NCBI GenBank assembly: GCA_004556975.1
Contig: SFFD01000004.1
Location: 1 to 64,000 of the forward strand
DNA from: Oscillospiraceae bacterium
Lineage (GTDB): Bacteria; Bacillota; Clostridia; Oscillospirales; Ruminococcaceae
Reading direction: 5' to 3'
DNA length: 64,000 nt
Position 1 is the first letter of the stretch. Each line of letters opens with the position of its first letter. Shown one piece after another: positions 16,756-25,814 of the stretch. Position numbers and translations under genes: made by a program. The notes below the pieces were generated by a model, which was not told where the DNA came from, searched no databases, and was given only the letters and a program-made list of their open reading frames with translations.

Positions 16756-17496
16756 TCAGATCAGTTCGATTCCAAGCTCAAAAGCGGTATCTTTTGCCAG
16801 ATACGTTATAACAGGTTTTTCCGGAAGCTGCACTTTTTTATAGTGCTTTGCAGCCGCTTCGCGGATATCTCTTTCAGTTATAACACGCTTAGTGAGCACA
16901 AGTACGGAATCATCGCTTTCTGCCTTGGGCGCTGCAGCCACAGGTGCAGAAGCTGCTTCAACAGCTTTGACTTCTTCACGGGCAGGCTCGGCAGGTGCGT
17001 CAGCACCTTCGCAAATTACATCTTTGACGTCTTCTGCGCTTACGAGTTTAACGCCGCTGTCAAGAAGTATCTGGAGATTTTTATAAATATTATTGTACAG
17101 TGCTTTAGGAGCGGTTTCCTCGTATTTGAGGATTTCCACTTCCTCTTTAACCATAATGACCCGTTTTCCCTTCAGGATCGCTTCAGCCGCAAGGGCAAGG
17201 AATTTATTGTCAGTGCAGCCATTGGCGATCTTGAACAAATTGCTGTTTGTCATATTGTAAAGCACAATGGAGTCAAAGTCATCAACATTGACTTCATAGT
17301 TTTGTGCAAGTGCGCAAGTGACTTTGCACAATTCGCTGTCAAGCTTTTCAACTGCGCATTCTTCACAGTGATGCTCCGTGAGAATGAGGGCGGAATTTAC
17401 TTTGCGTTCAGCTTGAACGGCGGAAGTAATACCCTCTTTCTCAAGGTATGCCTTAACGGCACGGACAGCAAGCTCTATTAACAAATCCATATCCAT
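16756..17496 (-). CDS. Ethanolamine utilisation accessory protein, TIGR02536-like
   Basis: A 246-residue protein found in clostridial and listerial eut operons and of unknown biochemical role. The N-terminal part carries a flavoprotein-like Rossmann pattern (ALILTEHHCEECAVEKL; DSIVLYNMTNSNLFKIANG; ILKGKRVIMVKEEVEI) and the C-terminal part, after an Ala/Pro/Glu linker (about residues 175-200), has LTKRVITERDIREAAAKHYKKV. That second block resembles the C-terminal tail of other BMC-associated enzymes. The start ATG at 17496 follows AAGGTG at good spacing. I would not assign an activity. Confidence 0.75.
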   Translation of the reverse strand: MDMDLLIELAVRAVKAYLEKEGITSAVQAERKVNSALILTEHHCEECAVEKLDSELCKVTCALAQNYEVNVDDFDSIVLYNMTNSNLFKIANGCTDNKFLALAAEAILKGKRVIMVKEEVEILKYEETAPKALYNNIYKNLQILLDSGVKLVSAEDVKDVICEGADAPAEPAREEVKAVEAASAPVAAAPKAESDDSVLVLTKRVITERDIREAAAKHYKKVQLPEKPVITYLAKDTAFELGIELI

Positions 17497-17550
17497 AATT
17501 ATCACCTTCTTTTTCAATAATATCTATTGGAAAAGATATGGGTGCTCCGG

Positions 17551-18372
17551 TCAATCGACCAGGCAGTTCATGGCTATACCTGTAGGTGTAACCAGGAACG
17601 GGTCTGCGGGTTTAATGGTTTTAATGCCAACTGTATCTTCAAATATTTTCTCCATGCCGGTAAGGCAGCAAGTACCTCCGCAAAGATAGATGGTATCGAT
17701 GTTATATTTGGATGTATATTTCTTTACGATAGTTGCCATCTTTTCGATTACCGGTTTCACTATGGGAAGAATTTCCCTGTGACGAGAGTAATCTGTTTTA
17801 ATCTTCTCGGCATCCTCAAAAGAAATGCCATAGCTTCCGGCAAGAACAAGAGAAAGGTGAGTACCGCCCGTAGGCTCGTCGTCAACCTCAACAACCTTGC
17901 CGTCTTTGAAGATTGCAAGACCGGTGGTACCGCCGCCTATGTCGACAACGACTCCGTCGGTTATGCCGTAGATGGAGTTGGCGGCAGTCGGCTCATCCAG
18001 GACGTTGGTCACGTCAAAGCCGGCTCCCTCAACGCAATATTTATGTGTTTTTGTGCTGGATTCAGTGCCCGCAGGCATTGCAATTGCAGCATATTCAAGT
18101 TCTGTTCCAAGACGCTCTTCCAGCTTCTTTTTCAGTTTTCTTACTATGCCGCAAGCTCCTGCATAATCAACTATTACGCCGTCCTTAAGCACCTGTGCAA
18201 ATTGCTTTTCACAGGCAACAGGATTGTTGTCCTCATCAAGCACCACGATAACAATATATGCGGTACCAAGGTCAACACCAACCTTCAGCTTATCGGATAC
18301 AGGTTTGTGTACCACCGTTTCGGTTTCGGTAACACGCGCCATATATGCATTGATTGTTTCAAGATCAACCAT
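17551..18372 (-). CDS. eutJ: Ethanolamine utilisation chaperone-like protein EutJ
   Basis: Hsp70/actin-fold ATPase of the EutJ family, suggested to assist assembly or enzyme reactivation. In 273 residues the phosphate-1 motif GVDLGTAYIVIVVLDE, phosphate-2 VVDIGGGTTGLAIFKDG and adenosine motif LCGGTCCLTGMEKIFE are all visible. The N-terminus MVDLETINAYMARVTETETVV is EutJ-like. It sits 14 bases downstream of the phosphotransacylase gene. Confidence 0.93.
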   Translation of the reverse strand: MVDLETINAYMARVTETETVVHKPVSDKLKVGVDLGTAYIVIVVLDEDNNPVACEKQFAQVLKDGVIVDYAGACGIVRKLKKKLEERLGTELEYAAIAMPAGTESSTKTHKYCVEGAGFDVTNVLDEPTAANSIYGITDGVVVDIGGGTTGLAIFKDGKVVEVDDEPTGGTHLSLVLAGSYGISFEDAEKIKTDYSRHREILPIVKPVIEKMATIVKKYTSKYNIDTIYLCGGTCCLTGMEKIFEDTVGIKTIKPADPFLVTPTGIAMNCLVD

Positions 18373-18386
18373 TTAAAAGTACATCC

Positions 18387-19004
18387 TTATTTGATAATTT
18401 TGCCAAGTGCAAAACCTGCAATATGTGCGGCGCCGGCTTCGTCAACGTCTACATGCATACGGGTACGGAATTTCGGAGAAACTCTGATAACGGTATCCTC
18501 GAAAACAAGCTTTCTGTCTGTAAGAGCTTCAACAGAAACCACCTGATTATCGACAAGACCAAGTCTTTCCGCATCTTCCGGAGTCATATGAACGTGGCGA
18601 AGCGCGACGATCGCGCCTTCGTCAATAGTAATCTCACCGGCAGGTCCGACAAGCTTTACGCTTGCGGAACCTTTGGTGTCGCCCGACTGTCTGATGGGCG
18701 GATTGATTCCAAGGGCAAAAGCATCGCTGAATGAGACCTCAACCTGAACGTGCTTTCTCTCGGGTCCAAGAACTGCAACGTTTTTGAATGAGCCTTTCGG
18801 TCCAATAACGTCAACTCTTTCTTCCTCAAGATACTGTCCGGGCTGGCTAAGCTCTCTCTTCGGGGTAAGCTTGTGGCCTACGCCGAACAGAGCTTCAACG
18901 CTTTCCTTGTCCAGATGCACGTGTCTGGCGGAGACCTCTATCTGAACAAGTCCGGCAGTTCTGATCTGGTCAACAACTGCTTCTACGACTTTTTCTGCAG
19001 CCAT
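18387..19004 (-). CDS. pduL: PduL-type phosphate acyltransferase (phosphotransacetylase)
   Basis: Converts acetyl-CoA plus phosphate to acetyl-phosphate and recycles CoA inside the compartment; it replaces EutD here. The 205-residue protein has the two tandem beta-barrel signatures of PduL with zinc ligands: VSARHVHLDKESVEALFG near residue 25 and IVALRHVHMTPEDAERLGL near residue 135. GRELSQPGQY-like KRELSQPGQYLEEERVDVIGPKG is also family typical. The N-terminal helix (KVVEAVVDQIRTAG) could serve as an encapsulation peptide. Confidence 0.95.
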   Translation of the reverse strand: MAAEKVVEAVVDQIRTAGLVQIEVSARHVHLDKESVEALFGVGHKLTPKRELSQPGQYLEEERVDVIGPKGSFKNVAVLGPERKHVQVEVSFSDAFALGINPPIRQSGDTKGSASVKLVGPAGEITIDEGAIVALRHVHMTPEDAERLGLVDNQVVSVEALTDRKLVFEDTVIRVSPKFRTRMHVDVDEAGAAHIAGFALGKIIK

Positions 19005-19021
19005 GTGTCTCCTCCTATAAA

Positions 19022-19792
19022 TTATTTATATTCACCGGCCAAGTACATGCACATCATAATGTGGAATGCACTGGAAAGGCGGTTGAGAGTCCTGATGATC
19101 TCGGGCTGCTGAACGTTTTTACCGTCAACAAAACAGTCGAGAGCAGCAAGCTCCAATTCACGTACTTTCGCACGGAGCACATTAAGCCTTGTGTAATCAA
19201 CTCCCATAGTGTAGTTAGGGAGCAGCATCTGCTTAATGTTAAAGTATTTCTGCGGGTTGTGAGAACGAGCGCGAAGCTCATCGGGAGTAAGCCCGATAAT
19301 CTTAACTTCGCTCATTTCTTCCTCCATTACCTCACAGTACATGATATTGTTGAGCACCTTGTTAATGTCTCCAAGATCATCTATGAGCTTCTGGGGGCCG
19401 CTTGCGGCAGCAATTTCCGCCTGAACCATAACAACGGTGGCGCTCATGCTGTCAAGCTTGCCGCGGAAAACTATCCTTGGATGATTTTTATAAACCAATC
19501 TATTACCGAAAAGCTGGCACATATATTCCGGCTTTTTAACATAGAAAGCTCCGGTTTGTTCATCAACGTATTTTGCTCCGGCAGGAGTATCGCTGATAGC
19601 GGAAGCTTTATTGTTGGATGATGCTGCGGGCGCCGGCGCTGCAGGCGGATCGCCGAATTCAACTTTTATTTTAAGTTGGTTCAGATACTCTTTTGCAGCG
19701 GGAGAAAGAAGTTTGTCCTTCGGTACATAATATACGGGAGGGCATTCGCCTTTAAGCTCGTTGCGGAGCACCATCTCGGTAATGACCTTCAT
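19022..19792 (-). CDS. eutT: Ethanolamine utilisation cobalamin adenosyltransferase EutT
   Basis: Makes adenosylcobalamin for EutBC from ATP and cob(I)alamin. The 256 residues combine an N-terminal EutT region (ITEMVLRNELKGECPPVYYVPKDKLLSPAAKEYL) with a helical adenosyltransferase domain (KNHPRIVFRGKLDSMSATVV; NRLSSAFHIMMCMYLAGEY). The KNHPRI..RGKLD stretch is the ATP-binding block of the family. A Cys cluster such as the HX11CCX2C of enterobacterial EutT is not seen, so metal handling may differ. Gene order places it between shell and phosphotransacylase genes. Confidence 0.88.
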   Translation of the reverse strand: MKVITEMVLRNELKGECPPVYYVPKDKLLSPAAKEYLNQLKIKVEFGDPPAAPAPAASSNNKASAISDTPAGAKYVDEQTGAFYVKKPEYMCQLFGNRLVYKNHPRIVFRGKLDSMSATVVMVQAEIAAASGPQKLIDDLGDINKVLNNIMYCEVMEEEMSEVKIIGLTPDELRARSHNPQKYFNIKQMLLPNYTMGVDYTRLNVLRAKVRELELAALDCFVDGKNVQQPEIIRTLNRLSSAFHIMMCMYLAGEYK

Positions 19793-19839
19793 AATATCAC
19801 CCCCATCTTTGTGTAATTAAATTCTAAACTTCTTCAGAA

Positions 19840-20121
19840 TTATTCGATGGACGGGAGGATATACTCGACCTCTTCATGAGGTCTGGGGATGACATGAGTA
19901 GAAATAAGCTCACCAACGCGGTCTGCTGCAGCGGCACCTGCATCAACAGCGGCTTTGGTAGCGCCGACGTCTCCGCGAACGAACACGGTTACGAGGGCGC
20001 CACCAACGATTACTCTGCCGATGAGGGTGACATTTGCGGCTTTAACCATAGCATCGGCTGCTTCGATAGCTCCGACGAGACCTTTGGTCTCAATCATGCC
20101 AAGTGCTTGTTTCTCAGCCAT
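19840..20121 (-). CDS. eutM: BMC-H shell protein, EutM/PduA type (copy 1)
   Basis: Hexameric facet tile of the microcompartment shell. The 93-residue single BMC domain begins MAEKQALGMIETKGLVGAIEAADAM and includes VRGDVGATKAAVDAGAAAADRVGEL and IPRPHEEVEYILP, the canonical BMC-H pattern. It differs from the adjacent copy by only a few residues, so the two arose by tandem duplication; they start 25 bases apart. Confidence 0.95.
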   Translation of the reverse strand: MAEKQALGMIETKGLVGAIEAADAMVKAANVTLIGRVIVGGALVTVFVRGDVGATKAAVDAGAAAADRVGELISTHVIPRPHEEVEYILPSIE

Positions 20122-20145
20122 CTTGTCTCCTCCTTAAAGGGTAAA

Positions 20146-20433
20146 TTATTCTTTGTCGAGATGCGGGAGGATGTATTCAACTTCCTCGTGGGGTCTCGGA
20201 ATTACGTGAACAGATTTAAGCTCGCCAACGCGGTCTGCAGCAGCAGCGCCAGCATCGGTAGCAGCTTTGGTTGCACCAACGTCTCCGCGTACGAAAACGG
20301 TTACAAGTCCGCCGCCGACGTGTACTTTACCGATAAGGGTAACGTTAGCAGCTTTAACCATAGCATCAGCAGCTTCAATAGCGCCGACAAGGCCTCTGGT
20401 TTCGATCATGCCCAGTGCTTGTTTATCAGTCAT
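20146..20433 (-). CDS. eutM: BMC-H shell protein, EutM/PduA type (copy 2)
   Basis: Hexameric shell tile of 95 residues, nearly the same sequence as the downstream copy (LGMIETRGLVGAIEAADAM, then LIGKVHVGGGLVTVFVRGDVG) but with a distinct lumen or pore environment (GKVHVGGGLV against GRVIVGGALV) and an extra DKE tail. Differences at the pore loop between paralogues are known to change metabolite passage, so the two tiles may have different permeability. Confidence 0.95.
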   Translation of the reverse strand: MTDKQALGMIETRGLVGAIEAADAMVKAANVTLIGKVHVGGGLVTVFVRGDVGATKAATDAGAAAADRVGELKSVHVIPRPHEEVEYILPHLDKE

Positions 20434-20500
20434 TGTGTAGTACCTCCTTAATTATTGGGGCCATGCCCCCTGGTTCTACTTTATAATATGGAAAAAGACA

Positions 20501-21943
20501 TTAAAGCTTTTTCAGTGCATCGATGACCATCTTTGCGATAGCATCGGCATCAAGATTATTCTCTTCGGCAGGTTTTTCCGCAAGATCCCATGCTTCTCTT
20601 ACACCGTAAGCAACACGGCGGAGGTTGATAAGGTTAAGCGGAGAAACGTTGTCGCTGGTGGCGGAACCGCCGACAGCACCGCATCCAAGAGTGAGCGCGG
20701 GCATAAGGTTGGTGGTTGCACCTACGCCGCCCTGAGAAGAAGAGGTGTTGACCAGGATACGGGATACGGGCTTCTTGAGAGCAAACTCACGAATGACGTT
20801 CTCATCGTTAGTATGCATAGAAAGAGAGTGACCGATTCCGACAAACTGGAGAAGCTGGATGCAACGATCGCAGCAGGCACGCCAGTCTTCCTCGAAATAG
20901 AGGGCAAGGCAAGGAGAAAGTTTCTCGATGGAGAAAGGATACTCATCGCCAACGCCTTTTTCAGGATAGCAAAGAACTCTGGTATCGGCAGGAACATCAA
21001 TTCCGGCCATAGCAGCGATCTTGGTTGCAGGACGACCGACGATAGCGGGGTTTACGCTGCCGGGACGTCTGGTGAAGATCTTGCAGAGTTTTGCGTACTC
21101 TTCATCGTTGAGGATGTAACCTTTTTCGTTTTTAACTGCTTCAATAACCTGATCTTTAATGCAGTTCTCTGCAACGATAGACTGCTCAGAAGCGCAGATA
21201 ACGCCGTTATCGAAAGTCTTGGAAGCAAAGATTCTCTTTACAGCAAGCTTTACGTCAGCAGTATGATCGATGAATGCAGGAACGTTGCCGGCGCCGACGC
21301 CAAGGGCGGGAACACCGGAAGAATATGCAGCTTTGACCATTTCAGGACCACCGGTGGCGAGAATCATGTTGACGCCGGAGTTGGTCATGAGCTCGTGGGT
21401 TCCGGCCATGCTGAGGGTGTGGAGGCACTGGAACATGTTCGCAGGTGCGCCCGCTTTCTCAGCTGCTTCGCACATAAGCTCACAGGTCTTAGCGATGCAG
21501 TTCTTTGCAGAAGGATGAGGGCTAAAGACAACAGGGTTGCCAGATTTCATACAAATCATGGACTTGTAGATAGTAGTGGAGGTAGGGTTGGTGCACGGAA
21601 CGATACCGCATACTACGCCCACCGGCACAGCAACCTCAAACATCTTCTTTTCCGGATACTCGTTAACAATACCGACAGTTTTCATGTCTTTAATTGCTTC
21701 GTATACGGCTTTAGATGCGAGGTGATTCTTGATAATCTTGTCTTCGTATTTGCCCATGCTGGTTTCTTCGGCTGCCATTTTGGCAAGCTCTTCGGAATGA
21801 GCATAAGCAACATCGGACATAGCTTTAACAATTTTATCAATCTGTTCCTGGCTAAGAAGTTTCGCGGCTTCAAAGGCTACGCGAGCCTTTCTAACCATGT
21901 CGCGAGCTTCCTGCACAGAAAGCAAATCACGATCTTGCAGCAT
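20501..21943 (-). CDS. eutE: CoA-acylating acetaldehyde dehydrogenase EutE
   Basis: Oxidises acetaldehyde to acetyl-CoA with NAD+ inside the compartment. The 480-residue protein shows the aldehyde dehydrogenase fold with GIVPCTNPTSTTIYKSMICMKSGN, ATGGPEMVKAAYSSGVPALG, the catalytic Cys in NGVICASEQSIV (about residue 250) and the C-terminal GGVGATTNLMPALTLGCG. The N-terminal helix LLSVQEARDMVRKARVAFEA is the type of amphipathic segment that targets EutE/PduP to shells. It lies between the tailed BMC-H gene and the eutM pair. Confidence 0.97.
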   Translation of the reverse strand: MLQDRDLLSVQEARDMVRKARVAFEAAKLLSQEQIDKIVKAMSDVAYAHSEELAKMAAEETSMGKYEDKIIKNHLASKAVYEAIKDMKTVGIVNEYPEKKMFEVAVPVGVVCGIVPCTNPTSTTIYKSMICMKSGNPVVFSPHPSAKNCIAKTCELMCEAAEKAGAPANMFQCLHTLSMAGTHELMTNSGVNMILATGGPEMVKAAYSSGVPALGVGAGNVPAFIDHTADVKLAVKRIFASKTFDNGVICASEQSIVAENCIKDQVIEAVKNEKGYILNDEEYAKLCKIFTRRPGSVNPAIVGRPATKIAAMAGIDVPADTRVLCYPEKGVGDEYPFSIEKLSPCLALYFEEDWRACCDRCIQLLQFVGIGHSLSMHTNDENVIREFALKKPVSRILVNTSSSQGGVGATTNLMPALTLGCGAVGGSATSDNVSPLNLINLRRVAYGVREAWDLAEKPAEENNLDADAIAKMVIDALKKL

Positions 21944-21958
21944 TGCTTTATTGCTCCT

Positions 21959-22552
21959 TTAGTTATTATTCTGTGCTTTCAGAATCGCCTCTATGAGCGG
22001 TTCCTTCTTAGCATCTCTGATTTCGATCTTGGTAAGACCGATGTTGGGAATATCGCGTGCTATTTTTCTCAGATCCGTCGTTTTGAATTCTCTGAGCTGT
22101 TCCTCGGTATAGCCCTTGGATTCTATAGCTACGGGCTCGACATTTTCAACTTTTTCAGGTGCAATTTCAGGGACGGATTCTTTTTTAGCCTTTTCAAGCG
22201 GTTCCGACTTCACAGGAGCCTTTGCCGGAAATTCACGTTTATGGATACCTGTTCCACGACGGCGTCCGGCAGGCCTTTCGGTTGGAGAAGCAATAATAGT
22301 AGTGCTCTCCGCGGGCCTTGGGATAACATGGGAAGATATGACCTTTCCAACTTTCGATGCGGCTATTTCGCCGGCGGCGATAGCAGCCTTCGTAGCACCG
22401 ACATCGCCGGTTACGAAGAAAGTCACGAGTCCTCCGGTTACATATTTAAAACCACAAAGGGTCACGTTTGCAGCCTTTACGGATGCATCCAGACCTTCGA
22501 TAGCGGCGATCAGACCATAAGTTTCCAGCATTCCCAGTGCGCCAGTACTCAT
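21959..22552 (-). CDS. BMC-H shell protein with C-terminal Rho-N/HeH-like domain (EutK-like architecture)
   Basis: Shell tile fused to a putative nucleic-acid-binding module, 197 residues. Residues 1-90 are a BMC-H domain (GALGMLETYGLIAAIEGLDA; VTGDVGATKAAIAAG; SSHVIPRPAES). A basic and Glu/Pro-rich linker follows (RPAGRRRGTGIHKREFP). Residues about 148-195 (EEQLREFKTTDLRKIARD, then KKEPLIEAILKAQ) have the helix-extended-loop-helix pattern of Rho N-terminal or SAP/LEM-type domains. Enterobacterial EutK also has a BMC domain and a C-terminal helix-turn-helix-like domain, but of different sequence. The function of the tail is unknown. Confidence 0.82.
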   Translation of the reverse strand: MSTGALGMLETYGLIAAIEGLDASVKAANVTLCGFKYVTGGLVTFFVTGDVGATKAAIAAGEIAASKVGKVISSHVIPRPAESTTIIASPTERPAGRRRGTGIHKREFPAKAPVKSEPLEKAKKESVPEIAPEKVENVEPVAIESKGYTEEQLREFKTTDLRKIARDIPNIGLTKIEIRDAKKEPLIEAILKAQNNN

Positions 22553-22616
22553 AATCCGTCACCTCCTGTTTATCTTAAGATATAATGAGTATATCGTTTA
22601 AGATCTAAGAAGGTAA

Positions 22617-23270
22617 TCAGTATTTGAGAGGATTCTCTACGCAGAATACAACAGCGTCAGCAAAAGCATCGCAAGCGGCTTTGCAGGCAGACTGAGTACC
22701 GGTGAGATAACCACCAGAGAAGTTAGTTTCAGACGGAGGCTCAAAGTATGCGCACATTCTTACGTCAGCAGCTTTGAGGGCAGCATCCATGCCGTACTGT
22801 GCTTCAACAGGCGGAGCGATGAGGTAAGCAATCGGAGTGCCTTCAGGAATACCGCCGCACTCAGAAAGGTAAGAACCGGTTCTGGAGATGGTGTATGCAT
22901 AGTATGCAACGGAGTCATCATCGTTTGCGGAATAGAAGGTAGCGTCTGCATTAAGAAGATCAAAAGCAGCAGCAAGGCCGGCTTTTACTTCTGCGGGGTT
23001 CGGGCCGGAGAGCATGCCGATGAATTCACCAGCATATTTCTGCTGTGCGCAGCCGGCGCCGCCGTACATGGATTTTGCAAGGACGACTTTAACATCAGCC
23101 TTTTTAGTTGCTTCGTCAACGCAGGTGTAACCAACATCATCGCAGTCGGTGGAGAAGAAGCCAACGGATCTGTGGCCTTCGGGCATGTTCCATTGTTTCT
23201 GGAGGTCAGGGCTTACGCTCGGGATAACCTTGATCATCAGTACAGTAGTTCTAAGTTCATCGTATTTCAC
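22617..23270 (-). CDS. eutL: Trimeric shell protein EutL (BMC-T)
   Basis: Tandem-BMC trimer with a gated central pore, 217 residues. Family stretches: VIPSVSPDLQKQWNMPEGHRSVGFFSTDCDDVGYT, AKSMYGGAGCAQQKYAGEFIGML, ISRTGSYLSECGGIPEG and AYFEPPSETNFSGGYLTG. Two BMC repeats are evident. EutL binds ethanolamine in its pore, which is proposed to keep the gate closed. The gene follows eutC as in other eut operons. Confidence 0.97.
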   Translation of the reverse strand: MKYDELRTTVLMIKVIPSVSPDLQKQWNMPEGHRSVGFFSTDCDDVGYTCVDEATKKADVKVVLAKSMYGGAGCAQQKYAGEFIGMLSGPNPAEVKAGLAAAFDLLNADATFYSANDDDSVAYYAYTISRTGSYLSECGGIPEGTPIAYLIAPPVEAQYGMDAALKAADVRMCAYFEPPSETNFSGGYLTGTQSACKAACDAFADAVVFCVENPLKY

Positions 23271-23355
23271 GATATGTACCTCCTTTAAAATTTAAGGTAG
23301 ATAAAATTTGCTTTATTAAGCAATTTTTCAAGCAATTATTGATTTATAAAATATA

Positions 23356-24240
23356 TCAGAGCTTGAGGTCAACGCCGGAGCATTTCTCTTTGAGCATGAT
23401 GTCAACGATATCAGCGATATGTGCACCAGCTTCAGCAGCAGGAGTACCAGCGTTGTGAATGTTGGAAATAACGGTACGTCTGGATTCAGGCATACCAATG
23501 GTTGCTTTGTAAACGATGTACGCAGACATGGAGTTAGCGGTTGCAAGACCGGGTCTCTCACCTACGAGGCATACGCATACGTCGCAGCCGGTAATCTCGG
23601 AAACTTCATCTTCAGTAGCAACACGGCCATATCTTACAAAGAAAGGCTCGCCTGCTTCGATTCCGTGAGCTTTGAGACCGTTCATGATTGCAGGGATGAC
23701 GATATCATAGTTTGCTTCGATTGCGGTGCCGGAAAGACCGTCGGTTGCATAAACAACAACCTGCGGCTTCTTGCTGTAGAATTTAGCAAGCTCTTTAGCA
23801 GATTCTTCGGAAAGTCTTCTGCCAAGGTCAGGTCTGGTAAGGTAAGTATCCTTAGTGTCGCAACGAGTTACAAACTCTTTGATTCCGCGCTCTTCAAGGA
23901 ATTCCTTCGGGAACTCGTTGAAAACAGCGTCCTGTGCTGCAGCGTGGTCAGCACGGAAACGGAGCATGGTGTTGGTCATCTCGCGAGGGCCGCAGTGCCA
24001 AACGCCAAGACGTGCAGGAGTAGTGAGTTTGAGTCTTCTGTACTCTGCTTCATCCTTTGCATTAGGAACCTGATACCACTCATTAAGGCTGTAAGCGGTA
24101 AGATCCTCAAGATCATCATCGCTGACGTTTTCGACGTTGGCGTTGCAGCAAGCCTTAGGAGCTTTAGCAGCGGGAGCGTCTTTCATCATCTCACCGACGA
24201 CCTGAGCAATAATCTCTTTAAGTTTATCATCAGATACCAT
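23356..24240 (-). CDS. eutC: Ethanolamine ammonia-lyase small subunit
   Basis: Small chain of the adenosylcobalamin-dependent lyase that splits ethanolamine into acetaldehyde and ammonia. The 294-residue product contains ARLGVWHCGPREMTNTMLRFRADHAAAQDAV, the conserved substrate and B12 contact region, then VYATDGLSGTAIEANYD and CVCLVGERPGLATANSMSAY. The Ala/Lys-rich N-terminal 40 residues include a helix LKEIIAQVVGEMMKD that resembles the EutC encapsulation peptide. It follows eutB by 52 bases. Confidence 0.97.
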   Translation of the reverse strand: MVSDDKLKEIIAQVVGEMMKDAPAAKAPKACCNANVENVSDDDLEDLTAYSLNEWYQVPNAKDEAEYRRLKLTTPARLGVWHCGPREMTNTMLRFRADHAAAQDAVFNEFPKEFLEERGIKEFVTRCDTKDTYLTRPDLGRRLSEESAKELAKFYSKKPQVVVYATDGLSGTAIEANYDIVIPAIMNGLKAHGIEAGEPFFVRYGRVATEDEVSEITGCDVCVCLVGERPGLATANSMSAYIVYKATIGMPESRRTVISNIHNAGTPAAEAGAHIADIVDIMLKEKCSGVDLKL

Positions 24241-24292
24241 TATTTGTATATCCTCCCGTCAAATAAATTAAGCACTTTACTAACTGATTAGA

Positions 24293-25660
24293 TTAGAAAA
24301 GTACGGAAGCGTCACCGGCGTTCGGGCCAAGGGTAAGACCGTCTTCCTCGAGGAAGCCCATCTTCTGTGCCCATTTTTCGAACTCGGCAAGAGGCTTTTT
24401 ACCAAGAGCCTGACGAGTAGCATGGTTGTCATGATAACCAGTGGACTGATACATGAGCATGCAGTCATCTGCGCAAGGTACGCCCATGAAGAAGTTGCAG
24501 CCTTCGGCGGCAAGAAGAATCTGAAGGTTCTCGTTGTCGTTCTGGTCCATCTTCATATGGTTGGTGTAGCAGGCGTCGCAGCCCATGGAGATGTCGGACA
24601 GTTTGCCCATAAACATATCTTCCATACCGGCGCGGGTAACCTGTTTCTGGTCATAGAGGTATTCCGGTCCGATGAAGCCAACAACGGAGTCGACAAGGAA
24701 CGGATGCCATCTCTTACCAAAGCCATAGCAGCGAGCTTCAAGAGTCAGCTGGTCAGCACCCCAGTTACCGTCGGAAGAAAGCTCGGAGCCTTCACCGGTC
24801 TCAAAGTACATAACATCGCGGCCATGAGCTACGCCATGTTTGTGCATGAGGTCTTCAGCTTCATCAAGCATGCTGATGGTTACACCAAAAGCCTCGTTAG
24901 CAATCTGAGAACCAGCGATGGACTGGAACATAAGAGCTTCACGAGCGCCGTTCTTGATGCATTCCATAGCAGTAGTTACGTGGCAGAGGCAGCAGGACTG
25001 AGTCGGGATTTCCCATCTTTCAACGAAATCCTGATAGCTGTTCATAGTTCTTTCAACAGCGCCGAGGGTATCGTCAACAGGGTTCATACCGAACAGAGCG
25101 TCACCGGTGCAGTAAGAGAAGCCTTCGCAGTAAGAAACCTTCATACCTTCGACATCGTCGGTAGGATGGTTCGGCTGAAGACGGAAGGAAAGTCTGTCAG
25201 GTGCACCGCAGGTGGTGTTGCAGGTTCTGTAAATCGGAAGTTTTCTTGCGCCGATCATAAGGTCAAGAGAGGACATAAGCTTGGTAACGGAAGCAATGCA
25301 CTCAGAGTTAAGACCAGCGGAAACTCTTCTGATCTGATCACCGGTTACATGGTCATCAAGGATGAATTCACGAAGCTGAGCCATGGTCCAGTTCTTGATT
25401 TCATCATAGATGCTGAAGTTGATGTTGTCCTGGATAAGACGGGTAACATCATCTTCTTCATAAGGACATACGGGGTTCTCGTAGATATCCTTAACGGTAA
25501 GCTTTGCAAGGCATTCTTTTGCAGCGATACGCTCCTGCATAGTTTCGGCAGCGATTCCAGCGAGCTGGTCACCGGATTTAAGTTCTGCCGCTTTGTTCAT
25601 GACGTCTTTAACGTCTTTGAACTCGTAGACTTGTCCAAATAGTTTTGCTTTCAGAATCAA
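24293..25660 (-). CDS. eutB: Ethanolamine ammonia-lyase large subunit
   Basis: Catalytic TIM-barrel subunit of ethanolamine ammonia-lyase, 455 residues. The opening ILKAKLFGQVYEFKDVKDVMNKAAELKSGDQLAG, the RTCNTTCGAPDRLSFRLQPNHPTDDVEG block, FSYCTGDALFGMNPVDD, and QSCCLCHVTTAMECIKNGA are characteristic. The C-terminal GVPCADDCMLMYQSTGYHDN carries acidic ligands of the active site. Full length; no disruption. It is the first step of the pathway and lies between eutA and eutC. Confidence 0.98.
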   Translation of the reverse strand: MILKAKLFGQVYEFKDVKDVMNKAAELKSGDQLAGIAAETMQERIAAKECLAKLTVKDIYENPVCPYEEDDVTRLIQDNINFSIYDEIKNWTMAQLREFILDDHVTGDQIRRVSAGLNSECIASVTKLMSSLDLMIGARKLPIYRTCNTTCGAPDRLSFRLQPNHPTDDVEGMKVSYCEGFSYCTGDALFGMNPVDDTLGAVERTMNSYQDFVERWEIPTQSCCLCHVTTAMECIKNGAREALMFQSIAGSQIANEAFGVTISMLDEAEDLMHKHGVAHGRDVMYFETGEGSELSSDGNWGADQLTLEARCYGFGKRWHPFLVDSVVGFIGPEYLYDQKQVTRAGMEDMFMGKLSDISMGCDACYTNHMKMDQNDNENLQILLAAEGCNFFMGVPCADDCMLMYQSTGYHDNHATRQALGKKPLAEFEKWAQKMGFLEEDGLTLGPNAGDASVLF

Positions 25661-25814
25661 AAATTCTCACTCCTTTGTAAAATTTGGATGCCTAAAATTT
25701 GGGGACAAAAATGTTTTGCCGGTTTCCTCCTTTCCCAAACCTTATTAATATAAATAAATTTATTTATCTAACAACTTAAAACATTATATAAATAAATTTT
25801 ATTTAATTCATAAA

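Noticed and set aside
17527..18546. 339-codon plus-strand frame opposite eutJ
   Set aside because: No recognisable domains, antisense to eutJ with intact nucleotide-binding motifs.
20813..22585. 590-codon plus-strand frame opposite eutE and the tailed BMC-H gene
   Set aside because: An antisense shadow produced by the codon usage of eutE; His/Phe/Cys-rich with no recognisable domain.
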